From: Lumbricus terrestris
Lineage: Eukaryota > Annelida > Clitellata > Crassiclitellata > Lumbricidae
Length of the DNA: 64,000 nt
Direction of reading: 5' to 3'
NCBI GenBank assembly: GCA_949752735.1
Contig: OX457037.1
Span: 15,712,017-15,776,016, forward strand
In this document: positions 35,062 through 47,093 of the stretch, piece by piece
Layout of the letters: each line of letters begins with the position of its first letter
How positions within the stretch are numbered: position 1 is the first letter of the stretch
Program-made: the position numbers and the translations under genes
The notes under the pieces: generated by a model
Told to the model about the DNA's origin: nothing
Seen by the model: only the letters and a program-made list of their open reading frames with translations
Database searches by the model: none

Positions 35062-37505
35062 CATGGGTGGAGACCTAGGGGAAGTGAGACAGAGGGACGG
35101 TCCCCCCAACGGAGGTGTGGGGGGACGGCCCATGCATTTGCCCCCCCCAATCGTTTAGCGCCAAGACTAAAAAAAGTCATCAACTTTTTTTGGCGGTGAA
35201 AATAGAAATGTTTTCGAGATTTCGCCGGTCGTCAGAAATTTTGGCCGGTGTGGCATGAGATTATGTCCGGCATGAGATATTGTCCGGCTCCGCCCACTTC
35301 CGTTGTCAAGACAGTATTTCATGCGGCCTACGTATGAGATATTGTCCGGCATGAAATCGTGTCCGACTCCGCCGTTACATGTATGCCGCTTGTCGAAGCA
35401 GTATTTCGCGAGATATTGACCGCTTATAAGACAATATCAGTAAAACTTGCCAAAATATATTATTGTCTTAAACACATGATAAAACAATGGTCTAAACGGT
35501 GGAATTATTGTTGTAAAGCACAATGCTTGTAACTGCCTTTGCGATGACTGTATTTCTATTTTTAGATAGAAATTCCCATCGTAGAACAGACCGAGTGGCT
35601 ATGGTACTCGCAAATTTTGTAGCGCTTTATTTTTAACATATTCGTAGCGTACTTTATTACCACATTATAAACATAATTATTTTAAGTGGTTTTAAGGTTT
35701 TCATAGAACATAATTAGGCTATATAGTATGGTTTCTATTTTGATGATTTAAGCAAAAAATGCGCAAAAAATTAGGCCTACGGTTTTTGATGTGGTTAGAG
35801 CTAGGCCACAGTATAAATAACAAATTTTATTATTTACCCTGTGCTACGGCCAGGCGGAGATTAGCCTACTTTATGCCTTCCCTGTGTGGTGGCCTGGTGG
35901 GTATTAGCAAACGCCATGGAGCGTAGACATTTTAACGGTGTTTGAATAAAACTCAACCGTTTAGGCTTCGTCCATATGCTGATTTTCAGAAGTTTGAAGC
36001 ACTCTGTTCTAGGGTTTCTCTGCTCTTTTCCGCTCTATACTCTTAAATCCTTTTCACATTCTTAACTACCTCCTCACCCAATAAGTTACTCCATGTAATA
36101 CTCGACTCAGGACAACTAATGTAACACTTCATAGAGGTATCTTATGCCAAAAGCTTTATTATGAGAATGTTATATTGCTTTGCTTAAATGTTTCTAAGCC
36201 TTTAATTTATTCTTGTACAAACAACTATGCGTTTGCTGGTGTTCTAATGAAAAATATTCTTACTTAGACTGACTTTCTGACTGACTGACTTGCTAGCAGC
36301 CTACTTAATGGTAGCCATTGTAAGCCTACAGTGAACCTGGGTTAGAACTCACAATGCATAAAAATTATTGCTACACATGTTTTAGTATGTGTAGGATGCG
36401 TAGGCTATAGCAGTGTAAAGCAGTTATTTGGCCCCGAGTTTTAATCGCCAATATTGAACTAATATAGGCCTAATGTACGTTTCACTAGAATATCCAATTC
36501 TGAAAAAGTGTCAGATAAGCACGTGGCTAGATAATTTAGTGATTATTATGGAAGAATCGGAGTGCCTTAGTTAGATCTAATTAAACGCGATTAGCGTTCG
36601 TGTTTTCTTTCGCCTTGCATATTTCAGTGTTTTAATTATCATGTATGATAGGCTATATACCTCGTTTATTTCGAGAAAATTAAGTTGGCAGAGCTCAACT
36701 TATTACATGAAGAGAAAAAAAGGAAAGAAATGGATTAAAATAACAGTGCGAACAGTCTTAAAAAGTACTCGAGAGATGAAATTAAAGTAATCTTTTCTTG
36801 GCAGTTCAAAGTCATGATGTCGCGAACGCAGATCGTACGGCCTTTTAACAATAGGTGGAAACAGGCCTGGGAGTAGCCTACATGATTGAAATTCCAGATG
36901 ATGTATTTTCGTTTATTGTAATACTAGCCTACATTAGTTGTCCTGAGTCGAGTATTACATGGAGTAACCTAAATCGGATAGCAGCCTAATACCTTGTGAG
37001 CATAAAATATTCTGCGTCAGACATTTGTGGTTTCTATTCTATGCAACATGCTTTTTCTATAACCTGATACAAACACCGATTAACTATGGCCAATCCTTTG
37101 CGATTAGGCTAATAATTTATTTTACCATATTTCTCGTAATTATAGCTCCCAATTTTTATGGGATATTGGAATCATCATCTTTTGTATTTTGGATCTCTAA
37201 CGAAAACGATATGTGGCTACTGTTAATAACCAGTTCTAAATATAGATGTCGATGTCTATTATTAGGTGGACAGGCTGCGCTGGAATTATTATCTTTGGTA
37301 TTGTATGTCTTTCCCGGACAAGATCTCACGGCTCTATAAATAACCTTTGTTTGACAGTTACTATCTGACGTCATCGGTCACATGAACCAATGGCAACGCT
37401 TTCCGGACATAATTTCATGCCGGACATCATTTCATGCCACACCGGCAAAAGATGGAAATTTTTCTTTCCGTCCCCCCAAAGTCCCCGCCCAGGTCTCCGC
37501 CTATG
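35062..37505. mobile_element. MITE-like element inserted in the transposase, itself interrupted
   Basis: Ends CATGGGTGGAGACCTAGG / CCAGGTCTCCGCCTATG, with target duplication CACAACT (7 bp clearly, perhaps 8) at 35055-35061 and 37506-37512. Without the 2.2-kb element inside it, it is only about 240 bp. It contains AAGACTAAAAAAAGTCATC and GGTCGTCAG motifs shared with other short elements in the window. Confidence 0.82.
35245..37445. mobile_element. 2.2-kb DNA element, copy 1 (innermost level)
   Basis: Inverted ends CCGGTGTGGCATGA / CATGCCACACCGG. Variants of GGCATGAGATATTGTCCGG are repeated several times inside each end, probably subterminal recognition sites. It is a 2,201-bp copy with the same length as copy 2 (43281-45481). 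I see no clear target-site duplication. A 104-codon frame (37025-37339) is hydrophobic, AT-rich and unrecognised; I do not call it a gene. Confidence 0.85.
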
Positions 37506-37722
37506 CACAACTTGAAGCACATCTTGATAATGCTGTTCAGTCTTTGATGCTGACAGAAAATCCGAGCTGAGCTTCACTCCTCTCTCAGCACAGTCATTGA
37601 TTACGTTGACTGCTTCAATGTTTCTCATAGCAGTTTGATAGTCATTGCGGCTCCACCAGTCGGACAGCTCTTCGTTGAGGAACTGAGTGTCAACTTGTAG
37701 TAATTTAAACATACACCACGAG

Positions 37723-39097
37723 TAGGGTGGTCGTTAAAAATGAAAGTTTGAATTGAGTGTTCTCCAAGGCGCCATTTGGTTCCATTCTCCCCAGAAACAT
37801 CACACAAAAAGTTGTAAGACAAAATATTAGTATTTAGGACTAGCACAACGCCATCAAAGTTAACCCTTATAAAAGCAAGTCTTCTAATACTCAAAAATAG
37901 CTATATGGCTGCAATCAGCCAGGAATCTTGAAACCAGGAATTAATTCAACTACTTGCAGCTGGTCCACACTTAAACATAATGATGCTACTGTTATCGTAA
38001 TCAAAAATCATGAATTTATATAGCGCCACTTCAAGAGAAATTCCTCAAAGGCAAGAAAACCTGTATAACACACCGCATCACAGATAACATCTATCATATA
38101 GTTATGTCTTTACAAATACTACCTGTTTTGCCTTGTTGTCATGATTGATAATAATAGCTTTTTGCTCTTAGACTGTTACAGCAAGGAAACAGTTATAGTA
38201 TATAATTATAGGGATAAATATAAATATTTTGTGGTTTCATCTGTGTCCTACATAATTAATCTATTCTGCAAAATCGCCAGCATTCTTAATGAGGTCTGAT
38301 TTCTCTGAAATCTTTCTTTTTCTACCATCATTGTTCATGGGGTTGCTTGGTACAAGGAACTGATGTAATATTAAAAGTAGCAACCTATTTTAGATGCGAA
38401 TTTGTGTCTCAGAGTTAGGCTAATAAGTTTTCAACCCGAGGCATTATTACCCTGTCTCACAATTCAAATTGCATTTGTTGTTTGAATGGGTTTGAGCAAT
38501 GGTGTAATTTTCACGATACGCTTCCCTCAAAGTGAAATCTCTGGCATGTTGCCCAAAGAAGATGTTCATCTGCCACCAAGAGTGTAGCAATGGGTGTTGT
38601 CTTGAGGGTACCCTTGGATTGGTTGGTCTTCTGAGATGTCCTGGTTGGTGGCCACTGTAATTTCAGCTGGATCCATTGCTGAGTAGGATGTAGAGATTTT
38701 TGAGTAGCACATAGCTTATGTGTTTGACACCATCGCCTTTCATGCAAATTCATAATAGGTAGTTAATTTACAATAGCTAATAAAGGCAGTGTAATTTGTG
38801 TCCACTCTTGCCAGCACTTTCTGTGGCAATTGTTTGACTCTGTGTTCATTCTTTCAACTCTAAAAGTAAACTTTTAATGGGATAAATTCTATATCATGAA
38901 ATGTGACAATGTGAGTAGGCTTCACCAGGCACTCAATTATGATGCTCTCTTTAGAAGTTGTCTAAAAGCTGCTCTTTTACTCCTGTGGGGTAATAAGTAA
39001 TTTCATAGATATATAAAAATTATGATCTCAATAATTTCATCATATCCGCGCCTCAGATTCACAATTTGGTGTGACATTGCGCGCGTTACAAATTTAT

Positions 39098-39159
<62 letters not shown>

Positions 39160-39819
39160 CATCATCTGTTTTAATTCATTTCTTTACAGCAGCTCTTGAT
39201 CAATTTTATCTGTGATGTGCTTTGTCATTCTGCTCTAATTGCTACAATAAACGAAAATATCATCAGTATTTGTAGGCTACTCTATTTCAACTATTTTTGA
39301 GGTCCTTGTCAGAGTTATATCAGAAGTTGTGTTTAAGTTAAGCATGTAATAAAGAGCCTTTAGTGTAACAAAGGATTCCTGTAGATAGAAATCAGACCTA
39401 CGAAAAGAACATAGCCATGTGTTGGCTTACTAGCATAGGTTTATGGTCATCGATCTCAGGGACTCACGCTTCAAATACTATTGTGATGTTCAATTGTTCA
39501 AAAAAATAGATAATAAACCATTATCATCTCTGTAGAAGTTAGACATACTTGTCAGTTGTGCTTGAGTAAAATAATGTAGTCTTTCTGCTAAAACTAGTCA
39601 CAGGTCAAAACATGTTACTAAATTATCCTTATACTCAAAAAGACGACGATATTTCGTAAAATCCAAAACTTCAAACACGTTGTGCTAGTCCTAATTATTT
39701 TTCAATCGGCATAATTTTTGGGCTACAGCAGTCTTTTACCAAGTGGCACCAAATAGTGGGTTGGAGAAATATAATGAAACTGAAGTTGAAAATTTGCCAT
39801 TACAGATGCGACCACCCTA
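37723..39819. mobile_element. 2.1-kb element (TAGGGTGGTCG ends) inserted in the transposase
   Basis: Ends TAGGGTGGTCG / CGACCACCCTA, with perfect 8-bp target duplication ACCACGAG at 37715-37722 and 39820-39827. The subterminal match is imperfect. The interior shows no recognised gene. It holds a SINE-tail-like segment (AGCGCCACTTCAAGAG) near 38,022 and an (AAT)n tract. Confidence 0.85.
39099..39159. repeat. (AAT)n microsatellite
   Basis: About 20 uninterrupted trinucleotides. It follows a segment with GCGCGTTACAAATTTATTT, which looks like the 3' end of a SINE or LINE whose tail is this repeat. Confidence 0.9.
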
Positions 39820-41985
39820 ACCACGAGTCAGTCCCTGCAAGATCGGCAAGGGTTGTTGTAGCTGTTATTACATCTGGAAATTTAGGTTTCCCAAAACCCG
39901 ATCCAAATCTGTTCTGCGGCAATTGCAAGCGTTCTTTTGGCTTAACTGAAATCGGGCGATTAGCAAGGGCACGTCGTTCAGTGTCTGGAACATTATTACT
40001 AAACAGTGCACGTGGCACCATTTCTGCCGTTAAATACCACAAATGTCGTTTGAAGGCAGGAACAGCACTCGCGGAGACCTGTGCATTCAGCAAGTAATAT
40101 TGCAAGAATGATTTGTATAGCTTCAAGTCATTCCATGGCGCATCAGTCACCGAACTACAAGTCATCCACCAAGAGCTGTAAACCAGGGTCACAAAATTCA
40201 CGAAGTCTCTCACTTTTGTGACCTGACGCTCTGTTGTTATTGTGTTGCGTGGAAGCTTTGCAATCTGTTGCTCAAAAAGACATATCTTGATTGAATAAAT
40301 CAATTTGGCCATCCATCTGGCCTTGTGGAGTGCTCCAGGTCGCTTGAATGTTACTTTGTCTCCTTCTACTTCTCCATCAAGAAACAAGAGGCAGAGATCT
40401 GCAAATTCCTTATAGTCAATTAGTCATCTCTACGAAAGGACAACTGCGAACTATAAATCTGTCGAAATTGTTCTCTGCAAATGTCAATGAATGGTTTCGC
40501 ATTCTCACTGAACACATTATCATCGAAGCGTGATAGTCTTTCTGTTGCTGACCGATGTGTCTTGAGGAGATTGAAGTTCTTACGAAGCCTTGCGAATAAT
40601 ACCACCTCGGGTGATTTTGAAGTCTGAATTTGAAGATCTTCAAACACGTGTGTAAGAATTACTTCGCCAACGTGATGTCGACATCCTGACCAGAGAAGAG
40701 CTCGACCTAACCACATCTGAATTGTAACACAAGCAGCAGTAACGTGTCCTGTATTTGATCCGGTGGTGTCAAATGCCATGTTGACAATGGAGTCACTACA
40801 TTGCCATGAGCGCAGGAGATCAATGGTCAGATCAGCAATGATTTCCCCCGTTTTCTCTGTGATCCCATTGCATAAGATGGCACACCGAGGAACTTCAGCT
40901 CTTTTGCATTGCCAACAACAATTGCAAAGCGCTCCTCCTTAATATTATTATTTGACAGCAATGGCATTTGTTTGGAGTCCCAATGCAGTGTTAAAAGCTG
41001 TGGAGCAACCCATTGCTCTTTGCAAGCCGAAGCTATATTCTGTCCAACTTGACGCCTGGCTTTGTCAGTCGTTGCGTATGATGTAGAGACTTTTGTCACA
41101 TCTCCTCCAGCCTCAGATATGAGTGCTTCAGTGTAGGCTGATTGTTGTGTTGGAGTCATTGATCAGCATCTTAGGTAATATACTCCAGAAAAATATAATA
41201 CAAATATAGAAAAAGCTAATACTTTCTCAATATTAAACCAAATGTTGCCGCTTGCCGCTAGCACTTTGGCGCCAAACCAAACCTTCTATGTTGAAACATA
41301 GAATAGTTAACTTCATATATCATAGAAAACACAGAACACTTAAAACATAAAACATATAGTAACTAGGATATATTTCTTTCGAGCCTAAAACAAGTGCTGT
41401 TAAAACGCCATACAATCCAACAAATTCAATAAGTAATGTATGTCGATTGTCGAATGATAATTATGTGCATTTGAACAAATGGAGGTGGGATACCTAAACA
41501 ATTTTTTTATTTTTATGCTTTTGGATCAGGGATATATTTGAGATAAAAGGAACATTTTCAGCCTAGGGACAATGCATTTTGATAACTTTGGGGCGTTTGA
41601 TGCACCCTACTGGTAGAGTGCGACCAGTGGCGGAGTTCCAATCTTAGTAGTAGGCCTATAATGCCATTATCTATTTTTGCAGATCCACTTAGGCTATAGG
41701 CCTGCATTAACAAACTTCCAATCTTGTTTGAAACTGTGAGTTCAAAATTTAAAAATGCAATTAAATGACAATTAAACTGAGAAATAACTGAAATGCTATT
41801 AGGAATAGCCTATATTCTAATTAATGAAACAAATCCCTAATAACGAATAACCCTGAGACTAATAGGCTTTTTATAATATAATTCGTTTTTGTTTGCGCAT
41901 GCTATTAGAGTTAGTGGTCCGCGAGCTTCCAACAAAATTATAGCCGGTCCGTGGCCTGCGGAAGTTTGAGAACCACTGAACTAGG

Positions 41986-42412
41986 CAGTGGCGTAACTAC
42001 GGGGGGGCAAGGGGGGCAGCCGCCCCCCAAATGAAAGGGCTGCCCCCCCAGCTGCCCCCCCCAATCGCTGCGTTTGTTTTACTTTTTACTTTTACGAGTA
42101 ATAAAGAATTAAAGAATGTCATATAATTTCTGTCTTATTTTATTTTTTATACAACTTCCTGTACAACTTCTTATAGGGTGGGTGATGGGAAAGTGGGACA
42201 GGCCACTATAGTGCACTGTGGGACAGACAAGCTAGTAAGGCTTGCATGCGTATGATGTCCAATACTGTAATACATCCAAAATCTAAAAATACATAGTCTA
42301 TGGCAATATACAGATGCCGATGCACGCTTTAATTGCCAACGGTAGCCACCCCATCATTTTAAGCTGCCACCCCACTGCCCCCCCCATGAAAAAATAACTG
42401 GCTACGCCACTG
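41986..42412. mobile_element. 427-bp MITE inserted in the hAT target duplication
   Basis: Ends CAGTGGCGTAACTACGG / CTGGCTACGCCACTG, with 8-bp target duplication GAACTAGG at 41978-41985 and 42413-42420. The duplication includes the last base of the preceding hAT element plus its AACTAGG, so this element landed after the hAT. It has G/C-homopolymer-rich arms and no coding. Confidence 0.87.
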
Positions 42413-42599
42413 GAACTAGGCAACAGCTGGCTAAGTTCGACCTGCGCGTTCTCTGTTCTCAATTCCCATGATCCCATCTATGACTTTTTCTTGGGTGGTG
42501 CGTGACCATTGGTTGCTCCTGGACTCTGAACTCACCCTTGCATCTTCTATAGGTCAGGTGAGTCGCAGCTGCTACTACTAATCATTGCTCGCTCTCTGA

Positions 42600-43270
42600 T
42601 TTCTAAAGCTGTAACTTGTCTCGTCCAAGCATTTGTGCTGAGCTGCCTCTTTGCTGGTCTCCCACGGGTTCGGATTGAGAGGTTGGAGAGAGTCCACCCG
42701 GCTGCGGCGCGACTTATTGGCGGGTTCACCAAGTCCGACCGCGTATCCTAATAAATATAAGCGCGAGGTCTTGCACTGGCTTCCTTTCACGCAGCGCATC
42801 TCATTTAGGATTGTATCTTTGGTGTGGCGATGCTTATGAGGCTGGGCACCCTCTTAACTGTATGAGCTTTGGCTCCCCATTTCCACCTGCATTGGCCGCC
42901 GCGCACTGCGCTCTGCTGTCCATGGTGATTTTTAATGGTTCCTTTGACTCGCTCCGCAACAATGCAGAGGCGTTCGTTCTCTGTGGTTGGTCCAACAACG
43001 TGAAATGGTCTTCCCTTGACTATGGTACACCTCCCAAGCTGTTCTCAATTTCACAAACTCTTGAAGATTGTTTTTCCACCGGCCTCCTTTCCTTATTAAG
43101 AGAAGATTGGTCACCATCTGGCAATAGACCAAGGGACTCTTACTGATGATGATGGACTTAACGTTAGGAAAGACCTGAAGGAGATGAATATTAGCATGAC
43201 AAGAGCAAAGGATCTCATCAAATGTAGAGAAGCCATGTGGGAGCCTCATCGTCGTCGCACGACTGACGGA
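42600..43270 (+). pseudogene. LINE reverse transcriptase C-terminal fragments
   Basis: In shifting frames the plus strand reads RLERVHPAAARLIGGF, then VLHWLPFTQRISFRI (about 42,760-42,815), then a stretch with RRALRSAVHGDF and an FSVVGP / WN.LP-like block to about 43,060. This is the C-terminal pattern of non-LTR (CR1/L2/Jockey-type) polymerases (…AARLI…LHWLPV..RI.FKI…). About 43,150-43,265 (DLKEMNISMTRAKDLI) may be a second LINE's 3' end. Several stops and frameshifts are present, so it is a dead remnant. Confidence 0.7.
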
Positions 43271-43280
43271 AGAGACAGGG

Positions 43281-45481
43281 CCGGTGTGGCATGAGATTAT
43301 GTCCGGCATGAGATATTGTCCGGCTCCGCCCACTTCCGTTGTCAAGACAGTATTTCATGCGGCCTACGTATGAGATATTGTCCGGCATGAAATCGTGTCC
43401 GACTCCGCCGTTACATGTATGCCGCTTGTCGAAGCAGTATTTCGCGAGATATTGACCGCTTATAAGACAATATCAGTAAAACTTGCCAAAATATATTATT
43501 GTCTTAAACACATGATAAAACAATGGTCTAAACGGTGGAATTATTGTTGTAAAGCACAATGCTTGTAACTGCCTTTGCGATGACTGTATTTCTATTTTTA
43601 GATAGAAATTCCCATCGTAGAACAGACCGAGTGGCTATGGTACTCGCAAATTTTGTAGCGCTTTATTTTTAACATATTCGTAGCGTACTTTATTACCACA
43701 TTATAAACATAATTATTTTAAGTGGTTTTAAGGTTTTCATAGAACATAATTAGGCTATATAGTATGGTTTCTATTTTGATGATTTAAGCAAAAAATGCGC
43801 AAAAAATTAGGCCTACGGTTTTTGATGTGGTTAGAGCTAGGCCACAGTATAAATAACAAATTTTATTATTTACCCTGTGCTACGGCCAGGCGGAGATTAG
43901 CCTACTTTATGCCTTCCCTGTGTGGTGGCCTGGTGGGTATTAGCAAACGCCATGGAGCGTAGACATTTTAACGGTGTTTGAATAAAACTCAACCGTTTAG
44001 GCTTCGTCCATATGCTGATTTTCAGAAGTTTGAAGCACTCTGTTCTAGGGTTTCTCTGCTCTTTTCCGCTCTATACTCTTAAATCCTTTTCACATTCTTA
44101 ACTACCTCCTCACCCAATAAGTTACTCCATGTAATACTCGACTCAGGACAACTAATGTAACACTTCATAGAGGTGTCTTATGCCAAAAGCTTTATTATGA
44201 GAATGTTATATTGCTTTGCTTAAATGTTTCTAAGCCTTTAATTTATTCTTGTACAAACAACTATGCGTTTGCTGGTGTTCTAATGAAAAATATTCTTACT
44301 TAGACTGACTTTCTGACTGACTGACTTGCTAGCAGCCTACTTAATGGTAGCCATTGTAAGCCTACAGTGAACCTGGGTTAGAACTCACAATGCATAAAAA
44401 TTATTGCTACACATGTTTTAGTATGTGTAGGATGCGTAGGCTATAGCAGTGTAAAGCAGTTATTTGGCCCCGAGTTTTAATCGCCAATATTGAACTAATA
44501 TAGGCCTAATGTACGTTTCACTAGAATATCCAATTCTGAAAAAGTGTCAGATAAGCACGTGGCTAGATAATTTAGTGATTATTATGGAAGAATCGGAGTG
44601 CCTTAGTTAGATCTAATTAAACGCGATTAGCGTTCGTGTTTTCTTTCGCCTTGCATATTTCAGTGTTTTAATTATCATGTATGATAGGCTATATACCTCG
44701 TTTATTTCGAGAAAATTAAGTTGGCAGAGCTCAACTTATTACATGAAGAGAAAAAAAGGAAAGAAATGGATTAAAATAACAGTGCGAACAGTCTTAAAAA
44801 GTACTCGAGAGATGAAATTAAAGTAATCTTTTCTTGGCAGTTCAAAGTCATGATGTCGCGAACGCAGATCGTACGGCCTTTTAACAATAGGTGGAAACAG
44901 GCCTGGGAGTAGCCTACATGATTGAAATTCCAGATGATGTATTTTCGTTTATTGTAATACTAGCCTACATTAGTTGTCCTGAGTCGAGTATTACATGGAG
45001 TAACCTAAATCGGATAGCAGCCTAATACCTTGTGAGCATAAAATATTCTGCGTCAGACATTTGTGGTTTCTATTCTATGCAACATGCTTTTTCTATAACC
45101 TGATACAAACACCGATTAACTATGGCCAATCCTTTGCGATTAGGCTAATAATTTATTTTACCATATTTCTCGTAATTATAGCTCCCAATTTTTATGGGAT
45201 ATTGGAATCATCATCTTTTGTATTTTGGATCTCTAACGAAAACGATATGTGGCTACTGTTAATAACCAGTTCTAAATATAGATGTCGATGTCTATTATTA
45301 GGTGGACAGGCTGCGCTGGAATTATTATCTTTGGTATTGTATGTCTTTCCCGGACAAGATCTCACGGCTCTATAAATAACCTTTGTTTGACAGTTACTAT
45401 CTGACGTCATCGGTCACATGAACCAATGGCAACGCTTTCCGGACATAATTTCATGCCGGACATCATTTCATGCCACACCGG
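43281..45481. mobile_element. 2.2-kb DNA element, copy 2
   Basis: Same ends and same 2,201-bp length as 35245-37445, at a constant offset of 8036. The only difference I noticed is A/G (GAGGTATC versus GAGGTGTC) near 36,136/44,172. It lies at the end of the LINE fragments, flanked by GACAGGG on the left and ATTAACAA on the right, with no matching target duplication. Confidence 0.88.
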
Positions 45482-46560
45482 ATTAACAAATGTGGGGCCC
45501 TGTTCGGTAAAACTGTGGAGGCCACAACCTTTAAGACTCTCTGAAAAAGGACACACAATTGACACAAAACGTGTTATATTCAACAGATCAACACTCGTCT
45601 GTTAGTAATTCGATCCTTCTTTTTTTATAATATGCACATGTCTTTTTATATTCCAGTCTAGTGTTAAAGTATACATCTATTACCGTTTAAGAATATTAGA
45701 ATCAGACTTTTTTACCCAGGGCATATAGTCAGGGCACTCAGAAAAGAAAACGGCGTAAAAGCGATTTATACCCAAAATAAATTTTTGGCAAGGACAATAT
45801 TCTGGCCGTCTTGCGGAAGGACAACGACCAATGCAAAGGATTTGTACCAGGGCAATTGCCCTGATTTGTCCTTCTGTAGCGCCGCCACTGATCACACACT
45901 AACATAGGCCTATATGTTCGCGTTTACGCAAGTAGTAGACCTAATTCGAACAAGTAAAGAGTGTATAATGATACCATTTCATAAAATGTGTTGCATAGCA
46001 CTTGAATTCCGATCGGAAGAGGTGTTATGCTGGCCCTTCTTGTTGGAATCGCCTTTCCCGCAATATACGTCTTGAGCTCCTTGGCCTTTCACTTCCCTTG
46101 TTTCGTAAACGCTTGAAGACTATACTATTTGTTGGCGGGAGGAATAACTTGGGTCGGGAGCGCTACTGAATCAGTGAGCGGCGCTTTATAAATGTTCAAT
46201 TACAATTAAGTGTCTGAAATCATATAGATCTAAGTAGTTAAAACTGGTAGCCCTTGCTAGAATTTCTGGCCGATTTTAAGATAAGTCTGCTTGGAAGTGT
46301 AAAATAAGGGACCCAACACATGCTCAGAAGTTTTAAGTCTAGGCCTAGCCTATATTATGCTAAAATCAGTAGTTTTCAAATAATTTGACAATTTGTTCCG
46401 AGATATTTTACTCACTTTTACTATTGTGATTAATATTGATGAAAAATATTTATATTGCCTGTGTGGGGGCCCCTAAAGTGTGGGGCCCCTGTTCTGTCGA
46501 ATATGTTGAACATGCCTTAGTCCGGTCCTTGGAAGACAGCAAAGAAAGAAGAAGTGCTAT
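45482..46560. other. Spacer, mostly unassigned repeat debris
   Basis: No gene is seen. GTAGCGCCGCCACTG ending at 45890 looks like the right end of a CAGTGGCGGCGC-type element whose left end I could not find. GTGGGGCCCTGTTC near 45,493 and GTGGGGCCCCTGTTC near 46,480 may be edges of another element. GCGGCGCTTTATAAATG near 46,175 resembles a SINE tail. Confidence 0.4.
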
Positions 46561-47093
46561 CGCAAAACTTGTGCTAAGCACCTGTATTTAATAGATGCGT
46601 CTTCAGTACTGTAGTTCGCAACTCTAAGATTATGTTACTCTCCGATGGCTTGTCAGAAACGCCTCTAACTGGTTGTATAAAATATAAATAATGATTTTCC
46701 GCAGTCTGAATATGACTATTATATCCTGAATTGTCCAGATCGAAGTATTTTCATTATAATCTTTTCTATCTATTCTCATGGAATGCGAAAGCTATGTAGT
46801 ATTTAGGTCTAATGGAACGTTTTACAATTCTTCTTAAGTGTTGAAAAAACAAGCAATAAAATTCACAATGATTTACACAATTCATCAACCAGTATGAGTG
46901 TCAATCAGTCTGTTTATTGAAGTAACGGCTCAGTAACTCAACAGGTGTGACAAAGAAAATCATTAAATGCAATCTATGAAAATTTAAAGCAGTTTACCAA
47001 TGGACAGAGGACACATTTAAGCGGGAAATAGGGGACCATTATACAAGAATGTGACTGATTGCTGGTAGACAAATTGATTACATGCTATTAGAC

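Larger units (their letters stand above)
34998..41159 (-). pseudogene. Transposase, broken by two insertions and frameshifts
   Basis: Read on the minus strand from 41159 the pieces are 41159-40827, 40779-40420, 40387-39828, then 37714-37506 and a tail ending at a stop near 34998. Landmarks in order: FDTTGSNTGH with a candidate catalytic Asp, CRHHVGE, NDLKLYKSF, RHLWYLTAEMVPRALF, and VINDCAERGVKL near the C terminus. Both insertions (37723-39819 and 35062-37505) fall inside codons, and the frame resumes on the far side of each once the target duplication is discounted. Two further frameshifts lie near 40,870 and 40,425; the second coincides with an 8-bp local duplication containing GACTA. The insertions show it was an open frame when they occurred. 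Confidence 0.75.
34621..41609. mobile_element. Transposase-bearing hAT-like element nested in 33867-41978
   Basis: Inverted ends TAGGGTGCATCAAACGCCCC / GGGGCGTTTGATGCACCCTA. The 8-bp target duplication has one mismatch: CTGATAGA at 34613-34620 and CTGGTAGA at 41610-41617. Removing its own two insertions leaves about 2.4 kb, a normal size for an autonomous element. The short hAT copy at 47094-48389 lacks this block, which supports the nesting. Confidence 0.8.
33867..41978. mobile_element. hAT-type element (CAGTGGTTCTCAA ends) hosting nested insertions
   Basis: Starts CAGTGGTTCTCAAAG and ends TTTGAGAACCACTG, the classic hAT terminal sequence. The 8-bp target duplication AACTAGGC lies at 33859-33866 and 41979-41986. 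Just inside the left end is a perfect 24-bp palindrome centred on GGCGCC (within 33880-33915). A second, short copy at 47094-48389 has the same ends and flanking interior. The middle of this one is a nested transposase element, so the host is itself a MITE-like element. Confidence 0.9.

Noticed and set aside
37025..37339. 104-codon frame in both 2.2-kb elements
   Set aside because: Identity between copies reflects recent duplication of the whole element, not coding selection. The product is AT-driven and hydrophobic with no recognisable motif.
33867..41978. Reading 33867-41978 as one autonomous hAT with introns
   Set aside because: The supposed introns have inverted ends and 8-bp target duplications, and the transposase lies inside a second set of inverted ends at 34621/41609.
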